Shown here: piece by piece, positions 1-8,520 of the stretch
How positions within the stretch are numbered: position 1 is the first letter of the stretch
How the letters are laid out: each line of letters opens with the position of its first letter
Source of the DNA: Dorea longicatena
GTDB taxonomy: Bacteria > Bacillota > Clostridia > Lachnospirales > Lachnospiraceae
DNA length: 64,000 bases
NCBI RefSeq assembly: GCF_024168045.1
Contig: NZ_CP100126.1
Location: 2,885,001-2,949,000 of the forward strand
Direction: 5' to 3'
The notes under the pieces: model-generated
What the model was told of the DNA's origin: nothing
Database searches by the model: none
What the model saw: only the letters and a program-made list of their open reading frames with translations
Translations under genes and position numbers: made by a program

Positions 1-119
1 AGCGGAATCCTGAAAGACTGGATTCCAAGAAATGTAATTGCTGTAAAGAATGCCGTGATCACCAGATTCTTCACCTTATCATTATGAATGGTCTTTCCTG
101 CTGCTGTATTTGTACTCAT
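1..119 (-). CDS. ECF transporter S component-like membrane protein (5' end only)
   Basis: The gene starts at the ATG complementary to 117-119 and runs off the left edge, so about 39 residues are visible. A short polar N-terminus (MSTNTAAGKTIHNDKVKN) is followed by a hydrophobic helix with the sequence ITAFFTAITFLGIQSFRIP. A helix opening like this is usual in S components of energy-coupling-factor vitamin transporters of Clostridia, but too little is present to name a substrate. An AGGAAG ribosome site sits just upstream. The family call rests on the N-terminal resemblance only. Confidence 0.5.
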   Translation of the reverse strand, partial: MSTNTAAGKTIHNDKVKNLVITAFFTAITFLGIQSFRIP

Positions 120-171
120 TGTACTCTTCCTTCCTGTTGTAATATGTAATGAAAAATAAATTCTGCTGAAT

Positions 172-199
172 ATATTAGCACGATAGTGGATTCGTCCAA
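172..199 (-). promoter_or_regulatory. Probable sigma-A promoter of the ECF-type gene
   Basis: On the minus strand TTGGAC (194-199) and TAATAT (172-177) are separated by 16 bp. The expected start would leave a leader of about 45 nt before the ATG at 119. Confidence 0.45.
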
Positions 200-232
200 A
201 CAGCCAGTTGTAACATTTCCATACAGGCCAGT

Positions 233-772
233 TTATTTTTCACACCAAAGGAAGTCGTACCCTCTTAATCTTATATCTTTTAATTCCATCTTTTCACTCG
301 TCAGCAGATTACGATATACTCCATCTTCCTGCATCCACGCTGTCTTCTCCTGATCACTGAAGTTGAATATTCCAAAAAATCTTCTTCCCTTATATTCACG
401 TAATATGCAAAGGACACTGTCATCATGCTCCATACACACATTGATATCTTCCTCATGACACTTTTCTGCCAGTTCTGCAAGATCCTTCATCGTACCGAGA
501 TCCGGGCGTACCTTACGGAAATCTGCCACCGCATAACCGCCGTCAGATCTGCCTTCCGGCGTATCCAGGAAAGGCATAAGATGAAGACAATTAATGTTGC
601 ATTCTTTCAGTTTGCTACTCCGTTGTCTGTAATACTCATACATCTTGGAACACAATTCCGCGAACATATCATCGTTCTGATAAAGTTCCATGTAAAGCCA
701 CCTGAGCTCATCATGATGTTTCTCTAACCTATATTGAAAAATACTGTTATTTTTTTCTACTCTTTTTCCCAT
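233..772 (-). pseudogene. Internally deleted GH13 amylosucrase/sucrose phosphorylase-like gene
   Basis: The 179-codon frame is open but is a patchwork of an amylosucrase-type GH13 protein that is normally about 550-650 residues. Residues 1-55 match the N-terminal helical region. The LHLMPFLDTPEGRSDGGYA block (starting near residue 63) is the first beta/alpha part of the GH13 barrel. Residues from about 117 (HDDSVLCILREYKGRRFFGI) match the C-terminal beta domain. Two stretches are missing in frame: about 40-50 codons near 600-610, and some 350-400 codons near 424-432, which would hold the catalytic Asp, Glu and Asp. The product cannot be an active glycosidase. It starts 9 nt after the alpha-galactosidase stop, with a poor ribosome site, and is the last gene of that operon. 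Seen: the joined ends. Inferred: the family and the deletion sizes. Confidence 0.75.
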
Positions 773-781
773 TTTTATACT

Positions 782-2968
782 CTACTCTTCTGCTGCCAGA
801 TGCATCTGGTATGCCTTGAATTCTCCCATTTCCACAGGCATCGGAATTCCTGCTTCCATAAGTGCTGCACCATTATATATTTTTCCTGTTTCCGTGTCAC
901 GATAGATCGCACTACATTTCAATCCTTGAAGCTTTACATAATTCACAGTCATATTTCCATGAATTTCCTGCAGTACGACGTTCAGAAGAACTTCTTTCTG
1001 ATCTTCGGATACAAATGCCCATGCTGCATATTCCTCCCTCGCAGGATCAGACAGCCGGTAGTACAGTCCCGTCTGGATCAGTGGTGCGAACTTCCGGTAT
1101 TCTTCCACCTGTAACCGGATCTCCTGCTTCTCTTCTTCGGAAAGTTTTCCAAGATTCAATTCATATCCGAATGTTCCGGCCATTGCCACTACACCTCTGG
1201 TATGCAGAGATGTGATCCTTCCTGTCTGATGATTCGGCACTGCTGATACGTGTGACCCTACAGCGGATACCGGATAACCGAATGAAGTACCATATTGGAT
1301 CTGCAATCTGTCCAATGCATCTGTATTATCACTGCACCAGATCTGCGGTGTATAATACATCATTCCGGCATCAAATCTTCCACCGCCGCCGCTGCATCCT
1401 TCGATCAGCAGATCCGGATATCTTGTCACGATCCTTTCCAGAAAATCATATAATCCAAGAACATAATCATACATGACCCTTCCCTGATCTTCGGTTCCTC
1501 TCGAGAACACATCCATAAGGCTCCGGTTCATATCCCATTTCACATACTCAATATTTCCCTGATCCAGGACTTTACAGATCTGATCAAATATATGATCTAC
1601 AACTTCTTTTCTCGAGAAATCCAACACCAGTTGATTTCTTGCATGAACCGGATTCCTTCCCGGAATAGTAAGTGCCCAGTCCGGATGTTCTCTGTACAGA
1701 TCACTGTCTTCCGAGATCATCTCCGGCTCCACCCAGATTCCGAATTTTACACCCAGATCATTGATCTTCTTTATCAGATCTCCCAGTGTCCCCCCAAGCT
1801 TTTTCTCATTGACAAACCAGTCCCCGAGACCGCTGTTATCATCATCACGTTTTCCAAACCAGCCGTCATCCAGCACCAGCATGTCAATGCCTGCATGCTT
1901 TGCCTCTTTTGCCAGTTCGTATAAGGTATCACCATCAAAATCAAAGTAAGATGCTTCCCAACTGTTCACCAGAACCGGACGGACACTTTCTTTGTACTTT
2001 CCTCTACAGATATGCTGTCTGATACATCTGTGCAGATTCTGTGAAAGAAGGTTCATTCCACTTCCGGAAAAAGTAAGAAGTACCTCCGGTGTATAGAATG
2101 TTTCTCCTTCTGCCAGCGGATACGAGAACATCTCATCCTGCAGCCCCATAAGCGCACGTGTCTGTCCAAACTGATCTTTCAGTGTCTCACCTTTAAAATT
2201 TCCACTATATACGAAAGACATTGCATAACAATTTCCATATTGATCCGTCGTATTCTCATCCGCAAGAATCATCATCGGATTATACTGATGGCTCGAAGTT
2301 CCTCTCACACTTCCGATCACATGACTTCCATGTGTGACCGGCTCTCTCTGCATCGTTCTCTCCATTGCATGTCTTCCGTAAAATGTCAGAAGATCATATT
2401 TCCCCTGAACAAAATCCAGACATGCAGACTGCGCTTTCCTGATACATATCTTTCCTTCGCCGCGATAAACGATCTTCTCGCTTCTTGTGATCACATCATA
2501 ATCAGGAAGCACACCATACTGCAATGTAACTTCTACGCCTGTAACCGCATCTTCCATTACGATCTCCAGCGTCTGGCTCTCCCTCTCATCCGCATAGACT
2601 GCCGGAAGACCCGGAATCTTATATTTTCCATTGAAAATGTGATGCGAACGGTAACGCAGATCACACGCTGTACTTCCATCTGCATTTTCAACGATCAGTG
2701 CCGTGCTTCTGTAATCTCCGGTTCCATAGGAAGGATACTCCTGCGGAAGTGCATCCATAGAATATGTTCTGTCATCCCCTGCATCAAACGGATTTCCAGA
2801 GAATCCCCTGTCATAATACGTCAGCAGATAATCCATGCAGCTTCCATCTGTTTTCTTTCCATAATACAGGTGCAGGAGGAACCCATAAGGGTCCACCTGC
2901 ATCTGATACGTTGTATTCTTTGTCTGTATTGTAAATGTCCTGTCTGATTTACTGTAAACAATTCCCAT
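782..2968 (-). CDS. aga: Alpha-galactosidase, GH36
   Basis: This 728-residue enzyme is predicted to remove terminal alpha-1,6-galactose from raffinose-family sugars or melibiose in the cytoplasm. It has the usual GH36 length and order: an N-terminal beta-sandwich, a (beta/alpha)8 barrel with WEASYFDFD and LDDGWFG, and a C-terminal beta domain. The nucleophile is Asp479 in KWDMNR and the acid/base is Asp547 in CSDNTDALD, positions close to those of characterised family members. There is no signal peptide. The ATG is preceded by AAAGGAGACTGGAAA. It lies downstream of the ABC permease genes on the same strand, with a 43-bp gap, and is followed by the GH13 remnant. A homologue sits at 34654-36897. 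Confidence 0.95.
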   Translation of the reverse strand: MGIVYSKSDRTFTIQTKNTTYQMQVDPYGFLLHLYYGKKTDGSCMDYLLTYYDRGFSGNPFDAGDDRTYSMDALPQEYPSYGTGDYRSTALIVENADGSTACDLRYRSHHIFNGKYKIPGLPAVYADERESQTLEIVMEDAVTGVEVTLQYGVLPDYDVITRSEKIVYRGEGKICIRKAQSACLDFVQGKYDLLTFYGRHAMERTMQREPVTHGSHVIGSVRGTSSHQYNPMMILADENTTDQYGNCYAMSFVYSGNFKGETLKDQFGQTRALMGLQDEMFSYPLAEGETFYTPEVLLTFSGSGMNLLSQNLHRCIRQHICRGKYKESVRPVLVNSWEASYFDFDGDTLYELAKEAKHAGIDMLVLDDGWFGKRDDDNSGLGDWFVNEKKLGGTLGDLIKKINDLGVKFGIWVEPEMISEDSDLYREHPDWALTIPGRNPVHARNQLVLDFSRKEVVDHIFDQICKVLDQGNIEYVKWDMNRSLMDVFSRGTEDQGRVMYDYVLGLYDFLERIVTRYPDLLIEGCSGGGGRFDAGMMYYTPQIWCSDNTDALDRLQIQYGTSFGYPVSAVGSHVSAVPNHQTGRITSLHTRGVVAMAGTFGYELNLGKLSEEEKQEIRLQVEEYRKFAPLIQTGLYYRLSDPAREEYAAWAFVSEDQKEVLLNVVLQEIHGNMTVNYVKLQGLKCSAIYRDTETGKIYNGAALMEAGIPMPVEMGEFKAYQMHLAAEE

Positions 2969-3011
2969 TTTCCAGTCTCCTTTTTGTGTCTTTTATCCGA
3001 TTTGTATTTCC

Positions 3012-3854
3012 TTATTTTACAGCTCCATTTACCACACCGTTCAAGATATGCTTCTGACAGATCAGATAGAAGATCAGGATCGGCAGAAGTGCCAACAGGT
3101 AAGAGGCAAATGCCAGGTTATAGTTCGTTCCAAACTGTGTCTGGAAATTAAGCTGTGCCAGCGGCAGTGTGTTCTTTCCTGTGCCTGACATAATAACCAA
3201 TGGTGTCATAACATCGTTCCACGTTCCAAGTGCTGTCAGAACCGCAACCGTTGCATGCATTGGTTTCATGATCGGAAAGATGATCTTCCAATAAGTTGTC
3301 CATGTACTTGCTCCATCCACGCATGCTGCCTCTTCCAGCGCTCTGGGAATATTTGTCAGATATCCGGAATACAGCAGCACATTCATCGGCATATAAAATA
3401 CCAGATATAAGATGATCACTCCGGCTCTGTTCGCAAGTCCCATCTGCGCCGTCTGTTTTACGACCGGCATCATCAGGATTGCAAAAGGTACGAACATACC
3501 ACTGACAACATAAAAATAAATAAACTTATAAAATTTACTATGTGCCTTATTTCTTGCAATTGCATATCCAAGCAGTGAATGGATCAGCATTGCAAGCACT
3601 ACCGTCACAACTGTGATCAGCAGACTGTTTCCCAATGAGTTCCAGAAATCTGTCACTTTCATCGCCTCTGTAAAATTACTCAGACTGAAATGCTTTGGAA
3701 GCGATAAGATTCCTGCGACATCATTCGTCATTTCCGAAGGTTTCTTCAGCGCAATGACAACAGTCATATACAATGGAAATACTACAGTGATCAGCCCTGC
3801 GATCAAAAGAATCGTTACAGGCCAGTTTATTCTTTCTTTCCCAACTTTTTTCAT
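3012..3854 (-). CDS. Carbohydrate ABC transporter permease, MalG/CUT1 type
   Basis: The 280-residue inner-membrane protein has about six membrane helices. It carries the cytoplasmic EAA loop (EEAACVDGASTWTTYWKIIF, near residue 172) that contacts the ABC ATPase. Its start overlaps the stop of the upstream permease by one base (TAATG), which suggests translational coupling. Together with 3854-4732 it should form the channel for an oligosaccharide delivered by the lipoprotein at 4778-6070. No ATPase is encoded here; CUT1 systems of this type commonly use a shared MsmK/UgpC ATPase encoded elsewhere. The GH36 neighbour makes raffinose or melibiose the likely substrate. Confidence 0.92.
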   Translation of the reverse strand: MKKVGKERINWPVTILLIAGLITVVFPLYMTVVIALKKPSEMTNDVAGILSLPKHFSLSNFTEAMKVTDFWNSLGNSLLITVVTVVLAMLIHSLLGYAIARNKAHSKFYKFIYFYVVSGMFVPFAILMMPVVKQTAQMGLANRAGVIILYLVFYMPMNVLLYSGYLTNIPRALEEAACVDGASTWTTYWKIIFPIMKPMHATVAVLTALGTWNDVMTPLVIMSGTGKNTLPLAQLNFQTQFGTNYNLAFASYLLALLPILIFYLICQKHILNGVVNGAVK

Positions 3855-4732
3855 TACAACTGTTCCTCCTTCTTACCGGTGATAGTCAACTGCATTACCG
3901 AAATCACTACAATCACAATAAAGAAAATAACTGCATTTGCGCTTTGGAATCCAAACTGTCCACCACTCATTCCGTTATTATAGATCAGATATGAGATGGA
4001 TTCTGTACTCTGGGCAGGACCTCCTTTTGTCAATGCCATGATCTGATCAAATACCATCAGGAAGTTTTTCACACTCAGAACCATATTGATAGAGAAAAAT
4101 GGAATGATCAGTGGAAATGTCAGGTTCCTGAATTTCTTCCATCCTGTAGCACCATCAATGGCACCTGCTTCATATACATCCTCCGGAACCGTCTGAAGTC
4201 CTGAAATATATATGATTGTGTTCATTGCTATCGACTGCCATGCACACACGATCACAATCGCGATCCACGCAAGATTTGTATTAGAAAGCATACTGGAACT
4301 AAATGTCTTACTTCCGATCATTTTTCCAAATACAGGGAGGATATACGTAAAGAAATAGTTGAAAATGTATCCTACCACCAGTGCTCCCAGTACATTCGGG
4401 ATAAAATATGCACCCCTGAGTGCGCTTTTGAACTTGATCTTACTATTTAGTCCGAGTGCCATCAGAAGACTCAATACATTTGTCAAAATTGTCGCCGCAA
4501 TTGCCAACTTAAATGTAAAGATATATGAGCCTCCGACTCTGGAATCGGTAAACAGATCTTTATAATTACGAAGACCTACCCAGTCGTAACTTCCGTATCC
4601 TTTAAAATTGGTAAAACTATAGATGACACCTTTGATCAGCGGCAGCGTATTGAAGCAGAAAAATAATGCAACAATCGGAATCGTGATCAGAAGAAATGTC
4701 CGCTTTCTATCATTTAATTTATTCTTTTTCAT
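3854..4732 (-). CDS. Carbohydrate ABC transporter permease, MalF/CUT1 type
   Basis: The 292-residue protein starts with a basic cytoplasmic tail and has about six membrane helices. The EAA loop reads EAGAIDGATGWKKFRNLTFP (near residue 187). It is the partner of the MalG-type permease, whose start it overlaps. It follows the binding-protein gene by 45 bp in the same operon. The substrate is inferred from the alpha-galactosidase at the operon's end. Confidence 0.92.
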   Translation of the reverse strand: MKKNKLNDRKRTFLLITIPIVALFFCFNTLPLIKGVIYSFTNFKGYGSYDWVGLRNYKDLFTDSRVGGSYIFTFKLAIAATILTNVLSLLMALGLNSKIKFKSALRGAYFIPNVLGALVVGYIFNYFFTYILPVFGKMIGSKTFSSSMLSNTNLAWIAIVIVCAWQSIAMNTIIYISGLQTVPEDVYEAGAIDGATGWKKFRNLTFPLIIPFFSINMVLSVKNFLMVFDQIMALTKGGPAQSTESISYLIYNNGMSGGQFGFQSANAVIFFIVIVVISVMQLTITGKKEEQL

Positions 4733-4777
4733 CGTACTAACTCCTTGAACTTCCGTATTACCAGTAACTTATCTGTC

Positions 4778-6070
4778 TTAGTCATTATGCGATTTCTCGT
4801 AATCTTCCACTTTACGGATAATATCACGATTATATCTTACCCAGTCTGTATCAAATTTCTTAAGAAATGCCTTGCTGTCTTTTTTCATCAGGAATGTCTG
4901 GATCTGTGCGTCTACCGCCATTTCCGATGGATAATAATGATCCTGATAGTCAGACATTTTTCCTTCTTTTATATATTCTTTCATTCCTTCAAGGGTTGAT
5001 GGCAGTTCAAAATCTCCTTCTTTACAAGGAACCGCCTTCTGCGCATCCAGATATGCCTGTACATTCTCATCTTCCAGGAGAAAATCTAACACTTCATATG
5101 CTGCCTCTTTATTTTTGCAGTCTTGCATTACGCAGAACTGAAGATCTATTCCTGAGTTCAACTTATTTTCTTCCTTGTTATTATTTGCCGGCATTACAAA
5201 TGAATCAATCTCCATATCCGGATTCACTGTCTGGATCTGTGGAATTGCATAACTTCCGATCGTATACATTGCGGACTCACCTTTTGCAAATGCCGTACAC
5301 GCCCCGTTGTAATCATATGCAAACGGGTCATCCGGTCCATATGGAAGCAGCTCCAGCATACGTTCTGCCACTTCTTTATATTTCTTCGAAAATGTTGTCT
5401 TTCCGCGGTTCACCTGTGCACACACATCTGCGGGTGCAAGATCTACCGCAACCGCATTCCACGGTGCAAGACAAGTCCATGTATCTTTAAATCCAAAATA
5501 AAATGGCTGGATTCCTGCATTCTGTATCTCCTGACACAGGCTCATGAGTTCATCCCATGTAGTTGGTATTTTCCATCCATGTTCTTCGAACATTTCCTTG
5601 TTGTAAAGAATTCCTGCTGCATTTGCAACGTATGGTACCGCATAAGTTCCTTTTTCCGGAACAAATTCCAGATTTTTATCAATTTCTTTATATGCCTCTT
5701 TAATATCTTCCAGACCCTTATAGTCGCAAATATCCATCAACATGTCAGAATCGATAAAGTTTGAATAGTTCACGTCTCCTCCGATTCCAATAATATCCGG
5801 ATTATCCTCCCGGATAAATCTCGTCTTCAAAACAGTCATTGCATCATTCGGAGATTCAATTGTAAGATGAATATCATCATGTGTACGGTTGAATTCTTCT
5901 TCTATTTTCTCAAATGTTTTTACTGCTTCCGGCTTATACTGCACAAGTTCTATTTCTGTCTTTCCTGTCTTCTCCTTCTGCCCGCATCCCTGCAACGTCA
6001 TAGCCCCAGCCATCGTAAGAACCAGTCCGGCACTTACCAGTTTCCTGTACTTCCTATGCATGTTTTTCAA
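4778..6070 (-). CDS. Sugar-binding lipoprotein of the CUT1 ABC transporter
   Basis: The 430-residue protein begins with a lipoprotein signal peptide ending in the lipobox LQGC (Cys29), so it should be tethered to the outer face of the membrane. The mature part has the periplasmic-binding fold of family 1 extracellular solute-binding proteins: GKTEIELVQYKPEAV at the first strand, a GIGGDVNYS loop, and the TTWDELMSLCQEIQNAG motif common to sugar-binding proteins. It is the first gene of the operon that continues into both permeases, GH36 and the GH13 remnant. The ligand is probably raffinose, stachyose or melibiose, inferred from context only. Confidence 0.92.
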   Translation of the reverse strand: MKNMHRKYRKLVSAGLVLTMAGAMTLQGCGQKEKTGKTEIELVQYKPEAVKTFEKIEEEFNRTHDDIHLTIESPNDAMTVLKTRFIREDNPDIIGIGGDVNYSNFIDSDMLMDICDYKGLEDIKEAYKEIDKNLEFVPEKGTYAVPYVANAAGILYNKEMFEEHGWKIPTTWDELMSLCQEIQNAGIQPFYFGFKDTWTCLAPWNAVAVDLAPADVCAQVNRGKTTFSKKYKEVAERMLELLPYGPDDPFAYDYNGACTAFAKGESAMYTIGSYAIPQIQTVNPDMEIDSFVMPANNNKEENKLNSGIDLQFCVMQDCKNKEAAYEVLDFLLEDENVQAYLDAQKAVPCKEGDFELPSTLEGMKEYIKEGKMSDYQDHYYPSEMAVDAQIQTFLMKKDSKAFLKKFDTDWVRYNRDIIRKVEDYEKSHND

Positions 6071-6245
6071 ACTCCTTTTGTTCCGTTCCTTCCTGATTTT
6101 GAACCTTTCCCGGGATATTTTCTTGTTTTCATCGTCAGGTTTTTTTATTTTTTATTTACAATTGAATTGTAACATACCCTTATGCGTCTATAAATATCAT
6201 CATACTATATGTTTTATTGCAAAATGCGATTTTTCCCGTTATATA

Positions 6246-6275
6246 TTGAAGTCATCTAGCATTTTGGTATATACT
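6246..6275 (+). promoter_or_regulatory. Promoter of the AraC-family regulator
   Basis: TTGAAG (6246-6251) and TATACT (6270-6275) are spaced by 18 bp, and the ATG follows 21 bp later. The divergent ABC operon must be transcribed from the same intergenic space. On that strand I see only a TACAAT-like -10 near 6163-6168 without a good -35, which fits activator-dependent expression. Confidence 0.5.
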
Positions 6276-6296
6276 GTTTTAAAAAGGAGGATTCCT

Positions 6297-7163
6297 ATGA
6301 GTAATCTTTTATTTTCCGTTTTCCCAAATGAAAATTTTGTTGATATCGGACTTTATCAGTATGGCTGGGAACAATGTGAACCTTCCCATTCTTTTGGACC
6401 TGCCGCCAGAAACCATTATATCTTTCACTATGTGATATCCGGAACCGGAACTTTAATGGCCGACGATTCTTCCGGCAATACAATAAAATATCAGGTGAAA
6501 AGCGGACAGGGTTTTATGCTATTTCCTAATCAGATCAATACTTACATCGCAGATCAGGATCTCCCATGGGAATATACCTGGATTGAATTTGACGGACTCC
6601 GTGCCAAAGAGATTGTCTCTACTGCCGGACTCAGTCCGGATCATCCGGTCTATCATGCCGGTTCGAAAGATCTCCGCAATGAAATGATGAACGAAATGTT
6701 ATATATTACCAGACATTCCGGTTCCTCCTCCGATTCACCGTTCCATATAATCGGACATTTGTATCTCTTTTTGGATTATTTCATGCGTTCTGCTGCTACA
6801 GTGCGCATGAAGCAGAGTGGAAAGATCAGCGATTTTTACATCAAAGAAGCATTATCTTATATTGAGCAAAATTTTCAGAACAATATTACCATTGAAGACA
6901 TTGCTTCTTTCTGTGGTCTGAACCGGAGTTATTTCGGAAAGATTTTTCACGATTCCATCGGAAAATCTCCTCAGGAATTCCTAATCAGTTACCGCATGAC
7001 GAAGGCTGCAGAACTTCTGAAACTGACCTCTTTATCCATTGCAGATATCGGAAATGCCGTCGGATATCCGAATCAGTTACATTTTTCAAGAGCATTCAAG
7101 AATACCTATGGAACTTCTCCAAGAAGCTGGCGCAATGAAAATAAATTAGAACCTGATATGTAA
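6297..7163 (+). CDS. AraC-family transcriptional regulator of the first alpha-galactoside locus
   Basis: The 288-residue protein has an N-terminal cupin-type sensor domain (about residues 20-160; HSFGPAARNHYIFHYVISG) and a C-terminal AraC DNA-binding domain with two helix-turn-helix units (about 190-285; IEDIASFCGLNRSYFGKIF and IADIGNAVGYPNQLHFSRAF). The start at 6297 is chosen because AAGGAGG lies 9-10 bases upstream and the cupin domain begins there; the longer frame upstream reads through the promoter. It is divergent from the ABC/GH36 operon and is probably its sugar-responsive activator. It is clearly related to the regulator at 32108-33025. Confidence 0.92.
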   Translation: MSNLLFSVFPNENFVDIGLYQYGWEQCEPSHSFGPAARNHYIFHYVISGTGTLMADDSSGNTIKYQVKSGQGFMLFPNQINTYIADQDLPWEYTWIEFDGLRAKEIVSTAGLSPDHPVYHAGSKDLRNEMMNEMLYITRHSGSSSDSPFHIIGHLYLFLDYFMRSAATVRMKQSGKISDFYIKEALSYIEQNFQNNITIEDIASFCGLNRSYFGKIFHDSIGKSPQEFLISYRMTKAAELLKLTSLSIADIGNAVGYPNQLHFSRAFKNTYGTSPRSWRNENKLEPDM

Positions 7164-7228
7164 AAAATCAAGCGGAAAAGGATTATTTTGATTTTAAAAA
7201 TATTTTCCTTTTCTGCTTGATTTTTTTC
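7164..7228 (+). terminator. Rho-independent terminator after the AraC gene
   Basis: An A-rich arm with ATCAAGCGGAAAAGGA pairs with TCCTTTTCTGCTTGAT, followed by a T run. Confidence 0.8.
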
Positions 7229-7243
7229 TTTTCCTGGTATAAT
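7217..7243 (+). promoter_or_regulatory. Extended -10 promoter for the hemolysin III gene
   Basis: TATAAT at 7238-7243 is preceded by TGG, an extended -10. The -35 is weak: TTGATT at 7217, only 15 bp away and inside the preceding terminator. Confidence 0.5.
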
Positions 7244-7312
7244 ATACACATATAGCAAACATAGTATCAAAAACTACATGTCATATTTTCGACATTCAGG
7301 AGGTGCATGACT

Positions 7313-7975
7313 ATGGCAGAGCAGTTAAAAGAACACATTAAAGATCCGGGAAGTGCGATCACACATTTTATCGGAATGCTGATGGCAATATTCGCAGCAA
7401 TCCCATTGCTTTTAAAAGCAGCGCGCGAACCAAGTAAGATTTACATTATCGCAATTGCTGTGTATGCGGCAAGTCTGATCTTACTGTATGCGGCAAGCAC
7501 AACTTACCATACATTCGATAAATCAAAAAAAGTAAATACCATTCTTAAAAAGATCGATCACATGATGATCAGCGTTCTCATCGCCGGAAGCTACACTCCG
7601 ATCTGCCTGTTAGTACTTGGTGGCAGGACCGGAATCATCCTTCTTGCGATCGTATGGTCATTTGCCATCGCCGGAATCCTGATCAAAGCATTCTGGGTAT
7701 ACTGTCCGAAATGGGTTTCATCCGTGCTTTATATCGGCATGGGCTGGACCTGCGTCCTGGCATTTACACAATTGCTGAATTCCTTAAGTCCGGCGGCTTT
7801 CGGATGGCTGCTGGCCGGTGGTATCATCTACACCGTTGGCGGTGTGATCTATGCGTTGAAGCTTCCGATCTTTAACAGCAGACACAAATATTTCGGAAGC
7901 CATGAGATCTTTCATCTGTTTGTGATGGCCGGAAGCGCATGCCACTTTGTGGTGATGTATGCTTTTGTACTTTAA
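7313..7975 (+). CDS. Hemolysin III / PAQR-family membrane protein
   Basis: The protein of about 220 residues has seven predicted membrane helices and the family hallmarks: SAITHFIGM near the N-terminus, the STTYHTF motif after helix 2, and a C-terminal SHEIFHLFVMAGSACHF. The His residues of these motifs bind metal in PAQR receptors. The ATG at 7313 sits nine bases from AGGAGG and is preferred over the ATG at 7307, which is only three bases away. The biochemical role of bacterial family members is not settled; 'hemolysin' is historical. It is a single-gene unit with its own promoter and terminator. Confidence 0.9.
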   Translation: MAEQLKEHIKDPGSAITHFIGMLMAIFAAIPLLLKAAREPSKIYIIAIAVYAASLILLYAASTTYHTFDKSKKVNTILKKIDHMMISVLIAGSYTPICLLVLGGRTGIILLAIVWSFAIAGILIKAFWVYCPKWVSSVLYIGMGWTCVLAFTQLLNSLSPAAFGWLLAGGIIYTVGGVIYALKLPIFNSRHKYFGSHEIFHLFVMAGSACHFVVMYAFVL

Positions 7976-7988
7976 TGAAATCCATATG

Positions 7989-8015
7989 AAAAAAGCTGCC
8001 GATGGCAGCTTTTTT
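7989..8015 (+). terminator. Terminator after the hemolysin III gene
   Basis: AAAAAAGCTGCC and GGCAGCTTTTTT form a 12-bp stem with a GAT loop. It can work in both directions. Confidence 0.9.
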
Positions 8016-8090
8016 CACTTAATATCATTTATTTTTACTTATTCCGCGAGTTCGAATTCATTTTGGATCTTCTCTCCGATCTCGATCTCC

Positions 8091-8360
8091 TTATCCACAC
8101 TCTTTTTCACATAAGTTTCCGTTTCCTTTGATCAGCCGTTCCTTTTCTCTCCGTGTCAGCTGTTTGATCGCATATTCCCGGCTCATTGCCTCATTCTTCG
8201 TCTCATGTTCTTCGTAATACACAAGCTTCACCGGTCTTCTGGTCTTCGTGTATTTCGCACCTTTTCCACTGTTGTGTGCTTTTATCCTCTTATCCAGATC
8301 ATTTGTCCATCCTGTGTATAACGTACTGTCTGCACATTTTATGATATAGGTATAATTCAT
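8091..8360 (-). CDS. GIY-YIG domain protein (UPF0213/YhbQ-like)
   Basis: The 89-residue protein begins MNYTYIIKCADSTLYTGWTN, the GIY-YIG nuclease core, followed by DLDKRIKAHNSGKGAKYTK and the later YYEEHETKNEAMSREYAIK block with the catalytic-type Glu. Single-domain members of this family are widespread; their substrate is unclear. The ATG at 8360 is chosen because GGGGAAAG precedes it at good spacing, although the frame is open eight codons further. The reading frame right after its stop, shifted by one base, continues with 23 charged codons up to about 8042 (see findings). Confidence 0.88.
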   Translation of the reverse strand: MNYTYIIKCADSTLYTGWTNDLDKRIKAHNSGKGAKYTKTRRPVKLVYYEEHETKNEAMSREYAIKQLTRREKERLIKGNGNLCEKECG

Positions 8361-8484
8361 GTAGCTTTCCCCACTTATCCACAATCGGTCTGATTTTTCC
8401 TGTAATAATCCACTTTATTTTATCTGTTATCCTGCGGAAAGTCAATTTTATCCACTCCTCAAAAAGAAGGGCCGCACAAGAAAC

Positions 8485-8520
8485 GGACAGAGATTTCCGG
8501 GAATCCCTGTCCTTTTCTTT
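8485..8520 (-). terminator. Hairpin after spoIIQ
   Basis: GGACAGAGATT pairs with AATCCCTGTCC around a short loop, directly after the spoIIQ stop. The longer T run is on the plus strand, so it may also stop transcription from the left. Confidence 0.6.

Noticed and set aside
2240..2947. 235-codon plus-strand frame inside the alpha-galactosidase gene
   Set aside because: It is antisense to a clear GH36 gene, rich in Ile, Arg, Cys and His, and lacks a ribosome site; shadow frame.
5889..6296. Upstream extension of the first AraC frame
   Set aside because: It reads through the promoter and into the divergent lipoprotein gene; the ATG at 6297 has the ribosome site and begins the sensor domain.
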